DNA from: Bacteroidales bacterium UBA6248
GTDB taxonomy: Bacteria; Bacteroidota; Bacteroidia; Bacteroidales; Lentimicrobiaceae
Direction of reading: 5' to 3'
NCBI GenBank assembly: GCA_002441345.1
Contig: DJVU01000006.1
Coordinates: forward strand, 122,329-186,328
Length of the DNA stretch: 64,000 bases
In this document: positions 45,023 through 53,850 of the stretch, piece by piece
How the letters are laid out: each line of letters opens with the position of its first letter
Position numbering within the stretch: the first letter of the stretch is position 1
Position numbers and translations under genes: made by a program
The notes under the pieces: model-generated
Told to the model about the DNA's origin: nothing
Databases searched by the model: none
Seen by the model: only the letters and a program-made list of their open reading frames with translations

Positions 45023-45526
45023 TCAATCTTTCCGATAATCATCGTTTGGGAAAGGGCTTTTTTTTGCGTGTTTATAAACGTCCGAAGCGTTTTGCGAAAG
45101 TGCTGTCAACAAAGTTTCCGTACTTGCCAGCCGGGGTGTTATCTGAGAGGGGAGAATGCAGTTGTTGCCGCCCGGAAGCAGGTGGCGGTGGCTGGCCGTG
45201 AAATTGTAGATGACGTCGCGGAGTTTGACAGGTATAATACGGAATATGCGGAATATACTCCACCAGCCCCCAAGTAGGCGGCAGAGCTCAAGAGCCGCTT
45301 CTGAACGCAGGTATAACCTGCCGTTACGGATGAATACCAGGCTGTCGCCCGTTAATCCGGGAAAAATTTTCTGTAAACCAGTGCCTGCATCCATCGCATC
45401 CCGCAAAGGCATAAACAGGAGTTTCTGCTTTCGGTCGGCATTAAGCAACAGCCTGACGCTCCGGCAGCAAAACATGCAATCGCTGTCGAATAATACGATG
45501 CCTCCTGAGTCGTTCCGTGTGTTCAT
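45023..45526 (-). CDS. DCC-family (DUF393) thiol-disulfide oxidoreductase-like protein
   Basis: 167 residues from the ATG at 45526 (MNTRNDSGGIVLFDSDCMFC). Residues D14, D16, C17 and C20 form the DxDCxxC signature of the DCC/DUF393 family, followed by C21, RSVRLLLNADRKQKLLFMPL and a hydrophobic C-terminal region. The family is proposed to have a thioredoxin-like fold; its biological role is poorly known. The frame continues upstream to 45700, but that extension overlaps the icd promoter at 45642-45672, so the shorter start is preferred. The C-terminal tail beyond about residue 130 is longer than I expect for the family. Confidence 0.75.
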   Translation of the reverse strand: MNTRNDSGGIVLFDSDCMFCCRSVRLLLNADRKQKLLFMPLRDAMDAGTGLQKIFPGLTGDSLVFIRNGRLYLRSEAALELCRLLGGWWSIFRIFRIIPVKLRDVIYNFTASHRHLLPGGNNCILPSQITPRLASTETLLTALSQNASDVYKHAKKSPFPNDDYRKD

Positions 45527-45641
45527 GCGTATGCAATTAAGCTCTTGTTTTGAACCTGTGTTCGTAAAAAATTTAAGGGGCGACATTTTGTCTGCAGAAT
45601 TCAAACAAATGAGGGAACGGATTGTTAGACTTGCGCGGATT

Positions 45642-45672
45642 TTTGAAAGTTGTTCCCGCTTTATTATTTTTG
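45642..45672 (+). promoter_or_regulatory. Near-perfect Bacteroidota promoter for icd-gltA
   Basis: TTTG at 45642-45645, exactly 19 bp, then TATTTTTG at 45665-45672: a full match to TTTG-N19-TAnnTTTG. The ATG is about 42-51 bp downstream. It is the best promoter I found in the window. Confidence 0.8.
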
Positions 45673-45714
45673 CAATAGTAAATATTGCAATGATAAACAT
45701 AACTACTTAATTCG

Positions 45715-46998
45715 ATGCTAAAAATGGAGGAAAGCAAGATTACGATTTCAGGAGGGAAACTTCAGGTTCCGGACAGTCCAATTATTCCGTTTATTGAAGG
45801 CGATGGTACGGGTCCCGACATCTGGGCTGCGGCGGTCAGGGTAATGGATGCTGCAGTAGCCAAAGCTTACGGTGGATTGCGCAAAATTCAGTGGATGGAA
45901 GTACTTGCCGGTGAGAAAGCTTTTAACAGTACCGGCAACTGGTTGCCTGAGGAGACGCTGGAAGCTTTCAGAGAATATAAAGTAGGAATAAAAGGTCCAC
46001 TTACCACCCCGGTAGGCGGAGGTATCCGTTCGCTGAATGTGGCGTTACGGCAGATCCTGGATCTGTACGTTTGTCTGAGGCCGGTGCGCTGGTTTACGGG
46101 TGTTCCTTCGCCGGTGAAGGATCCTTCAAAGGTTGATATGCATATTTTCAGGGAGAATACCGAAGATATTTATGCCGGCATCGAATTTATGAGTGGTACA
46201 CCGGAAGCTGAAGCGATGAAGAACTTCCTTCAGCAGGAAATGGGTGTCAGCAAGATCCGTTTTCCGGAATCCAGTTCTTTCGGCATAAAGCCTGTGTCGA
46301 AGGAAGGTACGGAGCGGCTCGTACGTGCAGCACTTGAATATACCATCAGCCGCGGATTGCCATCGCTGACGCTGGTGCATAAGGGCAATATCATGAAATT
46401 TACGGAAGGAGCCTTTAAACTTTGGGGTTATAATCTTGCCCGCAGAGAATTTCCCGATCACACCTTTACATGGGCCGAATACGACGAAATTGCAGCTGCT
46501 TCGGGTAAAGAGGCAGCCGATAAGGCACAGCAGGAAGCCGTTGAAGCCGGGAAAGTAATAGTAAAAGACGTTATTGCAGATGCTTTTCTGCAGCAGATTC
46601 TGCTACGCCCCGCCGAATATTCTGTAATCGCTACCCTCAACCTGAACGGCGATTACATCTCCGACGCCCTGGCAGCCATAGTTGGAGGCATCGGAATTGC
46701 TCCGGGTGCCAACATCAATTATATGAGCGGTCATGCCATTTTTGAAGCAACCCACGGTACGGCTCCGAAATATGCCGGACTCGATATGGTAAATCCTGGA
46801 TCGGTTATCCTCTCGGGTGCAATGATGCTCGAATATATGGGATGGAATGAAGCTGCAGCCCTCATCTATAAGGGTATTGAAACAAGCATACTGTCGGGTA
46901 AGGTCACTTATGACTTTCATCGCCAGATGGAAAATGCAACTCGTTTAAAAACCAGTGAATTTGGTACCGAGATTGTAAATGCCATTAATAAAACCTGA
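45715..46998 (+). CDS. icd: Isocitrate dehydrogenase (NADP-dependent type)
   Basis: A 427-residue enzyme very like E. coli Icd across its length: IIPFIEGDGTGPDIW, KGPLTTPVGGGIRSLNVALRQ (with the substrate-binding Ser), FRENTEDIYAGIEF, VHKGNIMKFTEGAF, KDVIADAFLQQILLRP and ATHGTAPKYAG with downstream coenzyme-binding residues. It oxidises isocitrate to 2-oxoglutarate. A short Ala/Lys-rich insertion (SGKEAADKAQQEAVEAGK, about 262) replaces the corresponding E. coli loop. No aceK kinase is nearby. An alternative start is Met4. It is co-oriented with gltA, starting 34 bp later, but without the aconitase gene I would expect next to them. Confidence 0.96.
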   Translation: MLKMEESKITISGGKLQVPDSPIIPFIEGDGTGPDIWAAAVRVMDAAVAKAYGGLRKIQWMEVLAGEKAFNSTGNWLPEETLEAFREYKVGIKGPLTTPVGGGIRSLNVALRQILDLYVCLRPVRWFTGVPSPVKDPSKVDMHIFRENTEDIYAGIEFMSGTPEAEAMKNFLQQEMGVSKIRFPESSSFGIKPVSKEGTERLVRAALEYTISRGLPSLTLVHKGNIMKFTEGAFKLWGYNLARREFPDHTFTWAEYDEIAAASGKEAADKAQQEAVEAGKVIVKDVIADAFLQQILLRPAEYSVIATLNLNGDYISDALAAIVGGIGIAPGANINYMSGHAIFEATHGTAPKYAGLDMVNPGSVILSGAMMLEYMGWNEAAALIYKGIETSILSGKVTYDFHRQMENATRLKTSEFGTEIVNAINKT

Positions 46999-47032
46999 AA
47001 CTTACAGCAAACCAAATATTATCCTCAATCCT

Positions 47033-48358
47033 ATGGCAAAAAGACTTAAAGATACCCTGTACGAAAAGATAATGGACTGGCGTCCTCGTACGGAGAAGCT
47101 AATGAAAGAATACGGCAATGTGGTTGTCGATAAGGTAACGATCGGGCAGATTATCGGCGGCATGCGAGGGATAAAATCCCTGGTTTCCGATATCTCATAC
47201 CTCGACCCTTTGGAAGGAATCCGCTACCGTGGCTATACGCTTCCCGAAGTTTTTGAAAAGCTTCCGAAAGCCAAAGGAGGGGATATGCCTTTGGTAGAAG
47301 GCCTGTTTTACCTTCTCCTTACCGGCGACATGCCTACCGAGGAACAGGCAGCCGAAGTTGCCGATGAGTTCAACAAACGGAGGATACTGCCAAGGTACAT
47401 TTATGAACTGATTGACGCCATGCCATGCTGCAGCCATCCGATGACGGTTTTTTCAACCGCAATTCTGACCATGCACCGCGAGTCGTTTTTCGCCAAAAAG
47501 TACCATGCCGGGATCAACAAACTCGATTACTGGGATCCCACGTATGAAGATTCGCTGAATCTGCTGGCAAAGCTCCCGGAAATCGCAACCTACACCTACG
47601 CGAAACTCTATCGAGACGGCAAACGCATACAGTCGAACCCCAACCTTGATTTCGGTGGTAATTTTGCCCATATGATGGGAATAGGAAAGCCATACGATGA
47701 TGTATCGAGAATGCATTTTATCGTGCATGCTGACCATGAGGCCGGTAACGTAAGTGCACACACCGGACATCTGGTTGCCAGTTCCTTATCGGATGTTTAC
47801 CTGTCGATCTCAGCTATGGTCAACGGACTGGCAGGTCCCCTGCACGGCCTTGCCAACCAGGAAGTTCTGCGCTGGTTGCAGGATCTGATGGAAAAAATGA
47901 ACGGAGAAGTGCCTTCAAAAGAAGAACTTAGCCAGTTTGTATGGAATACCCTGAATTCGGGACAGGTAATCCCCGGTTTCGGACATGCCGTTCTGCGAAA
48001 AACCGATCCGCGCTACAGCCTGCAGCGTGAGTTCAGCCTTAAGTATATGCCGGAAGACCCACTGTTTAAGGTTGTCAATATGCTTTACGAGGTGGTTCCT
48101 CCCATTCTTCTGGAGCAGGGTAAGGCTAAAAATCCCTGGCCGAATGTGGATGCCCAGTCTGGTGTGATTCAGTGGCATTACGGCGTTAAAGAGTACGATT
48201 TCTATACCGTACTTTTCGGTATCGGCCGTTCCATTGGAATCTGTGCCAACATTATCTGGGACCGCGCACTCGGATATCCGCTTGAGCGGCCCAAATCGCT
48301 TACTACAGCAATGCTTGAAGATATTGCTGCCGGTAAGGAACTGGATATAGAAGACTAA
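47033..48358 (+). CDS. gltA: Citrate synthase, mitochondrial (eukaryotic-like) type
   Basis: 441 residues from the ATG at 47033, chosen over 46979, which would overlap icd. Catalytic residues H271 (NGLAGPLHGLANQE), H318 (PGFGHAVLRKTDPR) and D373 (NPWPNVDAQSG) are present. The blocks HADHEAGNVSAHTGHLV, GHAVLRKTDPRYSLQREF and LEQGKAKNPWPNVDA are strikingly close to animal mitochondrial citrate synthase and unlike the E. coli type II enzyme. It condenses acetyl-CoA and oxaloacetate. Together with icd it feeds 2-oxoglutarate to gdhA. I recall eukaryote-like citrate synthases in some Bacteroides relatives, so this may be lineage-typical. Confidence 0.95.
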   Translation: MAKRLKDTLYEKIMDWRPRTEKLMKEYGNVVVDKVTIGQIIGGMRGIKSLVSDISYLDPLEGIRYRGYTLPEVFEKLPKAKGGDMPLVEGLFYLLLTGDMPTEEQAAEVADEFNKRRILPRYIYELIDAMPCCSHPMTVFSTAILTMHRESFFAKKYHAGINKLDYWDPTYEDSLNLLAKLPEIATYTYAKLYRDGKRIQSNPNLDFGGNFAHMMGIGKPYDDVSRMHFIVHADHEAGNVSAHTGHLVASSLSDVYLSISAMVNGLAGPLHGLANQEVLRWLQDLMEKMNGEVPSKEELSQFVWNTLNSGQVIPGFGHAVLRKTDPRYSLQREFSLKYMPEDPLFKVVNMLYEVVPPILLEQGKAKNPWPNVDAQSGVIQWHYGVKEYDFYTVLFGIGRSIGICANIIWDRALGYPLERPKSLTTAMLEDIAAGKELDIED

Positions 48359-48533
48359 ACGGTGCTTTGCCTTTCGGGCAACCGCCTGAACCGATAGTAC
48401 GGATGCAGGCTCCGGTTTGCTGATATTTGGCCTGCTTCTCACGGAATGCTGCATTGCAGGTTTCATGGGAAGCAGGTTTTTTTTAAATGCGGACTGCGTT
48501 ATCAACTGGTTTTCTGATTTAAACATCCTGGAA

Positions 48534-48944
48534 ATGATAAAGCAAAAAGAGATTATCCTGCCACCGTTTTCACGGGGATTTCATCTTATCACACATCTGG
48601 TGGAAAGAGAACTTCCTTCTCTTCCCGAAGCAGGGCTGCTGCACCTGTTCATCCGGCATACTTCAGCCGGGCTATGCATCAACGAAAATGCCGACCCGTC
48701 GGTTCTCTCCGATTTTGAAGTCATGTTTAACCGCCTGGTACCGGAGGGGCTGCCCGTTTATACCCACACCACCGAAGGCGAAGACGACATGCCGGCGCAC
48801 ATCAAATCGGTGCTGTCGGGATCCGGGGTCACAATCCCCGTTACAAACAGCAGGCTGAACCTCGGAACCTGGCAGGGTATTTACCTTTGCGAATTCAGGA
48901 ACAGGGGAGGAAGCCGGCGTATTGTAGCAACCATCTTTGCTTAG
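48534..48944 (+). CDS. YjbQ/UPF0047 family protein
   Basis: 136 residues from the ATG at 48534 (MIKQKEIILPPFSRGFHLIT). The UPF0047 signature is clear: LFIRHTSAGLCINENADPSV, then EGEDDMPAHIKSVLSGSG and a final LGTWQGIYLCEFR with the conserved histidines. Some members show weak thiamine-phosphate synthase activity, but the physiological role is not settled. Frames extending to 48417 are non-conserved and rejected. It is on the gltA strand, 175 bp downstream. Confidence 0.9.
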   Translation: MIKQKEIILPPFSRGFHLITHLVERELPSLPEAGLLHLFIRHTSAGLCINENADPSVLSDFEVMFNRLVPEGLPVYTHTTEGEDDMPAHIKSVLSGSGVTIPVTNSRLNLGTWQGIYLCEFRNRGGSRRIVATIFA

Positions 48945-49012
48945 CCGGAATAATCTGTCTTCCGCGAAAGCGGAGGGGTTATAGAAAGGGTTAAAAAAAA
49001 CGTTAAAATACC

Positions 49013-49996
49013 TTACTTCAGATTTTCGTAATACCAGCGAATGGCTTCACGAAGTCCGCGTTCGAGATTGTATTCCGGATTATAACCCAGCAAGGCGGAT
49101 GCCTTCTCAATCGAAGCCAGAGAGTGTCTGACATCTCCTGCACGGTCAGGCCCGTAAACCGGTTTTATGCCGGAGGCGGGTACCCCGAGTTCAGTGAGCA
49201 TTTCTGTCAGCAAGCGAAAGAGTGTGTTAAGAGAAGTATTTTCTCCAAATGCCACATTATACACCGTGTTCAGGGCTTCCGGACTGTTGGTCAGCAGGGC
49301 CAGTTCGTTGGCCTGAATTACGTTGCTGATGTAGGTAAAGTCGCGCGATTGTTCCCCGTCGCCGTTGATTACAGGGGATTCACCCCGGAGCATCAGTCGT
49401 ATGAATTTCGGGATAACGGCAGCATAAGCGCCTTCTGGATCCTGCCGTTTTCCAAATACGTTGAAATACCTGAGGCCGATGGTCTGCATCCCGTAAAGGG
49501 AAGAAAAATTTTCTGCATACAGTTCGTTAACATACTTGGTAATGGCGTATGGCGACAAAGGTTTCCCTATGATGTGCTCCACCTTTGGCAGCCCGGGATG
49601 GTCGCCGTAGGTAGATGAGCTTGCAGCATACACAAAACGTTTTACACCGGCATCGCGCGAAGCGATAAGCATATTTACAAATCCGCCAATGTTTACGTTG
49701 CTGGTTGTGGCCGGATCGTTGATGGAGCGGGGTACCGAACCGAGAGCAGCCTGATGCAGAACGTATTCAACGCCTTCAGCCGCTTTGCGGCAATCGTCGG
49801 GGTTGCGGATGTCGCCCCTCACAAATTCAAAGTCCGGATGAGACATGAATTCATGGATATTCTCCATCTTTCCCGTACTCAGGTTGTCGAGACATACCAC
49901 ACGGTTTTTTTGAGAAAGCAAGCGTTCAATCAGGTTTGATCCGATAAAACCTGCCCCGCCGGTTACCAGAACGTTTGAAGATTCCAACTTACGCAT
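49013..49996 (-). CDS. UDP-N-acetylglucosamine C4-epimerase, WbpP/TviC-like
   Basis: A 327-residue extended short-chain dehydrogenase. Rossmann motif VTGGAGFIGSNL (about 11-22), HQAALGSVPRSINDPATTSN (about 86), SSSTYG, and catalytic YAITKYVNELY with Tyr and Lys. The GSVPRSINDP block is characteristic of WbpP/TviC-type enzymes, which interconvert UDP-GlcNAc and UDP-GalNAc (or the corresponding uronic acids). It supplies a sugar for surface polysaccharide. Its ATG is 30 bp after the DUF4340 gene stop, so it is probably the last gene of the gldF-gldG-DUF4340 transcript, an unusual pairing. Confidence 0.88.
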   Translation of the reverse strand: MRKLESSNVLVTGGAGFIGSNLIERLLSQKNRVVCLDNLSTGKMENIHEFMSHPDFEFVRGDIRNPDDCRKAAEGVEYVLHQAALGSVPRSINDPATTSNVNIGGFVNMLIASRDAGVKRFVYAASSSTYGDHPGLPKVEHIIGKPLSPYAITKYVNELYAENFSSLYGMQTIGLRYFNVFGKRQDPEGAYAAVIPKFIRLMLRGESPVINGDGEQSRDFTYISNVIQANELALLTNSPEALNTVYNVAFGENTSLNTLFRLLTEMLTELGVPASGIKPVYGPDRAGDVRHSLASIEKASALLGYNPEYNLERGLREAIRWYYENLK

Positions 49997-50026
49997 GTAA
50001 TTTTTCTGTTTTTACTGCCGGCAGAA

Positions 50027-51088
50027 CTATTCTTTTCTTCCTGCTGTGAATGATGATAAAGGTTTGAGGATTTTATCAAAAACAAAGTATTGTATCAGCA
50101 CAAAGTCCTGGTCGTTGTTGATGAGCGCGTACATACGGTCTCTGTCGAAGGTGACCTCGGATCCGTCGAAAACATCGATTTCCGGTTCGGGAAGCATTCG
50201 CGGGAAGGTTTTTACGTTTTGGGTGGTTCCGTCTTTGGCATAAAGGGTAATCACGTGCATTGGTACGGGACTGGTAATTGAATCCCTGCGTTGCGGTTCC
50301 ATGTCGTTAAAAAGAGCTTCGAAACGAATGTTGCGGAATGCATTCACAAAGGCCATCAGCTGAAGGGTATCGTAATTTCTCAGGGTTTTCGAATCTGCGA
50401 GCCGGATCAGCTCAAGGCTTATATTTTCCTTATTTACAACTTTAAACGACTCTTCGGGGCGGGAAGGATATTCCACGGTAATATAATCGATTTCAGGCAG
50501 TTTTTTGTTGAAAACCGTATGTTCGCGCCAGTCGTTTTCGAGGGTTGAGTAACGGGTTGATACGTATCCTCTGAGTCCGGGAAGGTAGATGACTACCGGT
50601 GCCGATGCGTTTTCCAGCAGGGCGTAAGTGCCGCTGTTGTCCATAGTGGCATCGCCAACGTAATATGTTTTTGTGAGTTTCTCAACGGGAAACAGGCGCA
50701 AGGAGCCGATTTTAATACGGTGTGTATTCTGAAAAACCTCCACTTTTACCGATTTGGCTGACAGCAGGGTCAGTACGTTGTTGTGTGCGGCTCTGGCAAC
50801 CGGCTCCCGTACCGAAACATTGGCCAGTGTTAGCAGGAAAGTGTTGATATTTTCAGGATGTGCCCTGAATTTTCCGTTCATCATCCAGGTACCGTCTTCT
50901 CCACGTTCCAGCAATATGGTACGATCGGACTTGTCGGCCATAAAAATTTTTGTAATGGCAGCGGTATCGGCAATGGCGAAATCACGGATTCCTGAATGCA
51001 GAGTGGTTTTTGAGCGGTTCAGGATTAAAAAGGCGGCAACGATGGCCAGCAGAAGGGTGATAATTAGTGTAAGCCTGTTTTTTCGCAT
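50027..51088 (-). CDS. DUF4340 domain protein of the gld cluster
   Basis: A 353-residue membrane-anchored protein: one N-terminal helix (TLIITLLLAIVAAFLIL), then a beta-rich exported region of the DUF4340 type (IFMADKSDRTILLERGEDGTW, LSAKSVKVEVF, YVGDATMDNSGTYALLE). DUF4340 proteins often neighbour GldG-like ABC auxiliary components in many phyla; the gene lies 67 bp after gldG. Function unknown; proximity suggests it belongs to the same membrane complex. No catalytic motif is visible. Confidence 0.8.
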   Translation of the reverse strand: MRKNRLTLIITLLLAIVAAFLILNRSKTTLHSGIRDFAIADTAAITKIFMADKSDRTILLERGEDGTWMMNGKFRAHPENINTFLLTLANVSVREPVARAAHNNVLTLLSAKSVKVEVFQNTHRIKIGSLRLFPVEKLTKTYYVGDATMDNSGTYALLENASAPVVIYLPGLRGYVSTRYSTLENDWREHTVFNKKLPEIDYITVEYPSRPEESFKVVNKENISLELIRLADSKTLRNYDTLQLMAFVNAFRNIRFEALFNDMEPQRRDSITSPVPMHVITLYAKDGTTQNVKTFPRMLPEPEIDVFDGSEVTFDRDRMYALINNDQDFVLIQYFVFDKILKPLSSFTAGRKE

Positions 51089-51155
51089 TGTAGGTATAGA
51101 GTTGTGTTTTACAGAAATGTCCCTTACAGGGATTTAATTGTATTCCGGTATTTGG

Positions 51156-52928
51156 TTAACGGGCATACCGGAATTTCCGGATCATAAACTGAATAAATCC
51201 GAGAAGAATAATCAGTAATACCGGGCCTGCGGTATTGATGATTTGCCAAAAGAGCAGGTTTTCACGTGCTCTTGTAACATCCAGAGCCCGAAGTTTGAGT
51301 TCGCGCGATCGCACAGCCATCAGTCCGGTATCGTCGCAAAGGTAATTAACGGCATTGAGCATCAGTTCGCGATTGCCGAAAGTTTGTCCGGTAAAACGGT
51401 CAAATCCCAGCGGGTAAGGTCTGTAGGTTCCCGAGGTAAACTGAACCTGGTTTTTGATAAGGTCACCGTCGGAGAAAACGATCATGCGGGTTTCGGGACT
51501 GCTGGCAGTGAAGCCGATTTCAGGAGCTTTTACGATTTCGTCGGGGATCCGGTTGGTGAAAAGCGATTCAAACGTACCTTCCAGCAGCACGGCAACGGGC
51601 TGCGGGGCATGTGTGTAGTCGGCCGGATCGGGTTCGCGTCTGAGTATATCGAGACTGATCATAACCGGGGTGTTTGCTACCCGGGTGTACCTGGAAGTTT
51701 TAAGAAGTACGGTTTTTCTTACGGAAGGATTTCCTACTGTATCGATGCTGCTGATGAATTCCGTACGCACAGCGTTTAGATTATTGACAACCGGATGGTT
51801 AGAGGTGGCTGTCAGCACGGGGAAGTAGTACCAGGGGAAAAATTCAAACTGCGGCTGATTGCCTATTTGTCCGGTATAAAGGGGTATTGGCAGGGAGTTG
51901 AGGTCCAGTATCAGGTTGCTGTTGAGGCGCACTCCGTAGCGGAACAGCTGGTCGTTAAGATTTACGTCACGGGTAATGCCCATCGTGCGATCCGAAGCCT
52001 GAATACTGTCCATGCTTGCAAAAACCGGGTCAATCAGCCAGAGAACGCGGCCGCCGCGCATGATGTACTGATCGATGATAAATTTATCCTTCTCGCTGAA
52101 TACGGAGTCGGGTTTGGCAACGATTATTGCTTTGTATTTGTTAACGATGGTATAGGTTCCGTCTTCGTTTTCTCTGCGTTCGGTCAGGGCATTTACTTTT
52201 CCATCGAGTTTCACCCGCTCCACTTTATAGTAATCGGAAAGGGCTGCGGAGATATCGGCTGTTTCGAGGCGGGATAATTCGCCGTGGCCTTCGGTGAATG
52301 CTATGGCAGGTTTGCTGGTTGTGCTCAGTTTCCGGATGGTATTGGAGATGTTGTATTCCAGTGACTGTATGGAGTTATTGATAATCAGATCGGGAGGGGC
52401 TCCCATTTGTTCGGCGAGCAGATTGAGGGGCATCTCCCTGCCTTTGTGCGATACGATAGCTCCGGGGTATATACGTTGCTGCTGCTGCCCTTGTTTGGTT
52501 CTAACATTCAGATCGGTGGGCAGCAATCCCTGCTGTTCGAGGCGGGAAAGGATTTCGTTGCGGGTTTTGGCATCCGGAGCTTCAGAGGGATTAATAAATT
52601 CGTACTGTATGTTGTCGTTGTATGCTCTGAATTCGTCGAGTAATTCACGGGTTGAGCGGCTCAGTTTCCTGAAACCGGCAGGGAACTCACCTTCGAGGTA
52701 CACTCTGAAATAGAAAATATCGTCGGTTTCTCTCAGCAATTTTTTTGTGGAGGGCGAGAGCGAGTATCTTTTTTCCGTTGTCAGGTCGAAGCGGGTAAAG
52801 ATAAAGGAGCCGATAACATTCAGAAGAATAATGATAATAAGCCCCAGCGTCAGCTGAAGTATATTGTTGCGGCGTATATCCCTGTTCGTTGATTTTGCAG
52901 TGCTCATACTGTGGCTGAAATTAGGCAT
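51156..52928 (-). CDS. gldG: Gliding-associated ABC transporter substrate-binding-like component GldG
   Basis: A 590-residue protein: N-terminal membrane helix (about 24-45, LGLIIIILLNVIGSFIF), a long periplasmic region beginning DLTTEKRYSLSPSTKKLLRE, the typical GldG opening, and a C-terminal helix (LLIILLGFIQFMI) followed by a basic tail. Its ATG overlaps the last base of the gldF stop (TAATG), showing translational coupling. GldF/GldG with the ATPase GldA were described in Flavobacterium gliding; in non-gliding Bacteroidota the role is unclear. gldA is not in this window. Confidence 0.9.
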   Translation of the reverse strand: MPNFSHSMSTAKSTNRDIRRNNILQLTLGLIIIILLNVIGSFIFTRFDLTTEKRYSLSPSTKKLLRETDDIFYFRVYLEGEFPAGFRKLSRSTRELLDEFRAYNDNIQYEFINPSEAPDAKTRNEILSRLEQQGLLPTDLNVRTKQGQQQQRIYPGAIVSHKGREMPLNLLAEQMGAPPDLIINNSIQSLEYNISNTIRKLSTTSKPAIAFTEGHGELSRLETADISAALSDYYKVERVKLDGKVNALTERRENEDGTYTIVNKYKAIIVAKPDSVFSEKDKFIIDQYIMRGGRVLWLIDPVFASMDSIQASDRTMGITRDVNLNDQLFRYGVRLNSNLILDLNSLPIPLYTGQIGNQPQFEFFPWYYFPVLTATSNHPVVNNLNAVRTEFISSIDTVGNPSVRKTVLLKTSRYTRVANTPVMISLDILRREPDPADYTHAPQPVAVLLEGTFESLFTNRIPDEIVKAPEIGFTASSPETRMIVFSDGDLIKNQVQFTSGTYRPYPLGFDRFTGQTFGNRELMLNAVNYLCDDTGLMAVRSRELKLRALDVTRARENLLFWQIINTAGPVLLIILLGFIQFMIRKFRYAR

Positions 52929-53704
52929 TATGGTTTCCGGCTATCGGGGAGCGGCAGTTGTTTTTCCTGTTTTTCCCATTTTCTGCTTTCCAGAACAGTT
53001 TTAGTAAGAAGCAGGAAAATTACGATAAGGCTGAAAAAATAGAGCACATCCCGGGTGTCGATCACACCCCGGCTCATTGAGGTGTAGTGGGATTCTATTC
53101 CGAGCGACATTATGAACAGGTCGGCTTTCCCGAAAAGGGAGAGAGAGGCAATAAATCCGAATCCTATGTATGCGAATCCGCTGATCAGCAGTGAAAGCAT
53201 AAATGCCACGATCTGGTTGTCGGTTATGGAAGAAACAAACAGGCCGATGGCAACAAAACCCGAAGCAAGAAACAGCAGCCCTATGTATGAACCCCATAGT
53301 CCGCCCATATCCATGTTGCCTTTTGGCAGCCCGAGAAGGTAAACCGATGCAGCATAAATAAGGGTGGGAAGAAGTGCAATTACTACAAGGGTAACCCCTG
53401 CCAGATATTTCGACATTATGATCTGGGTATCGGTCAGTGGTTTGGTAAGCAGGAGTTCGATGGTTCCTCCCTTTTTCTCATCTGCAAACGAACGCATCGT
53501 AATGGCCGGAATCAGGAACAGGAAAACGTAGGGCGATAACATAAACAGGTTGTCGAGGCTGGCAAAGCCATAGTCGATGATGTTGAAACCCGAGGGGAAA
53601 ACCCACAGGAACAGGCCGTTGATTATTAAAAATATCCCCACGGCAATGTAACCTATGAGTGAATTAAGAAAAGTAAAAATCTCTTTTTTATACAGCGTGT
53701 ACAT
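52928..53704 (-). CDS. gldF: Gliding-associated ABC transporter permease GldF
   Basis: A 258-residue ABC-2 type permease with six predicted helices, starting MYTLYKKEIFTFLNSLIGYI, the usual GldF opening. The motif MRSFADEKKGGTIELLLTKPL (about 67-88) is the conserved ABC-2 permease cytoplasmic segment. It pairs with GldG (overlapping downstream) and an ATPase encoded elsewhere. First gene of the likely operon gldF-gldG-DUF4340-epimerase. Confidence 0.92.
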   Translation of the reverse strand: MYTLYKKEIFTFLNSLIGYIAVGIFLIINGLFLWVFPSGFNIIDYGFASLDNLFMLSPYVFLFLIPAITMRSFADEKKGGTIELLLTKPLTDTQIIMSKYLAGVTLVVIALLPTLIYAASVYLLGLPKGNMDMGGLWGSYIGLLFLASGFVAIGLFVSSITDNQIVAFMLSLLISGFAYIGFGFIASLSLFGKADLFIMSLGIESHYTSMSRGVIDTRDVLYFFSLIVIFLLLTKTVLESRKWEKQEKQLPLPDSRKP

Positions 53705-53850
53705 ACAATGTGCTTAGGTAGCCTTTTGGGCTGGCTAAATTACTCAAAATTGCCATTTTGGCCGTGCGTTTTGGGATTTTTTGGCAAATGCGGATGTTGC
53801 TATCGGTGCTGATTTGCACACCGGCGGGTGTAAACCCATCCCCGAAAGGC

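Noticed and set aside
48959..48976. Hairpin CTTCCGC-GAAA-GCGGAGG between the YjbQ and epimerase genes
   Set aside because: Stem is only 7 bp with a G-U pair and there is no adjacent T tract; too weak to call a terminator.
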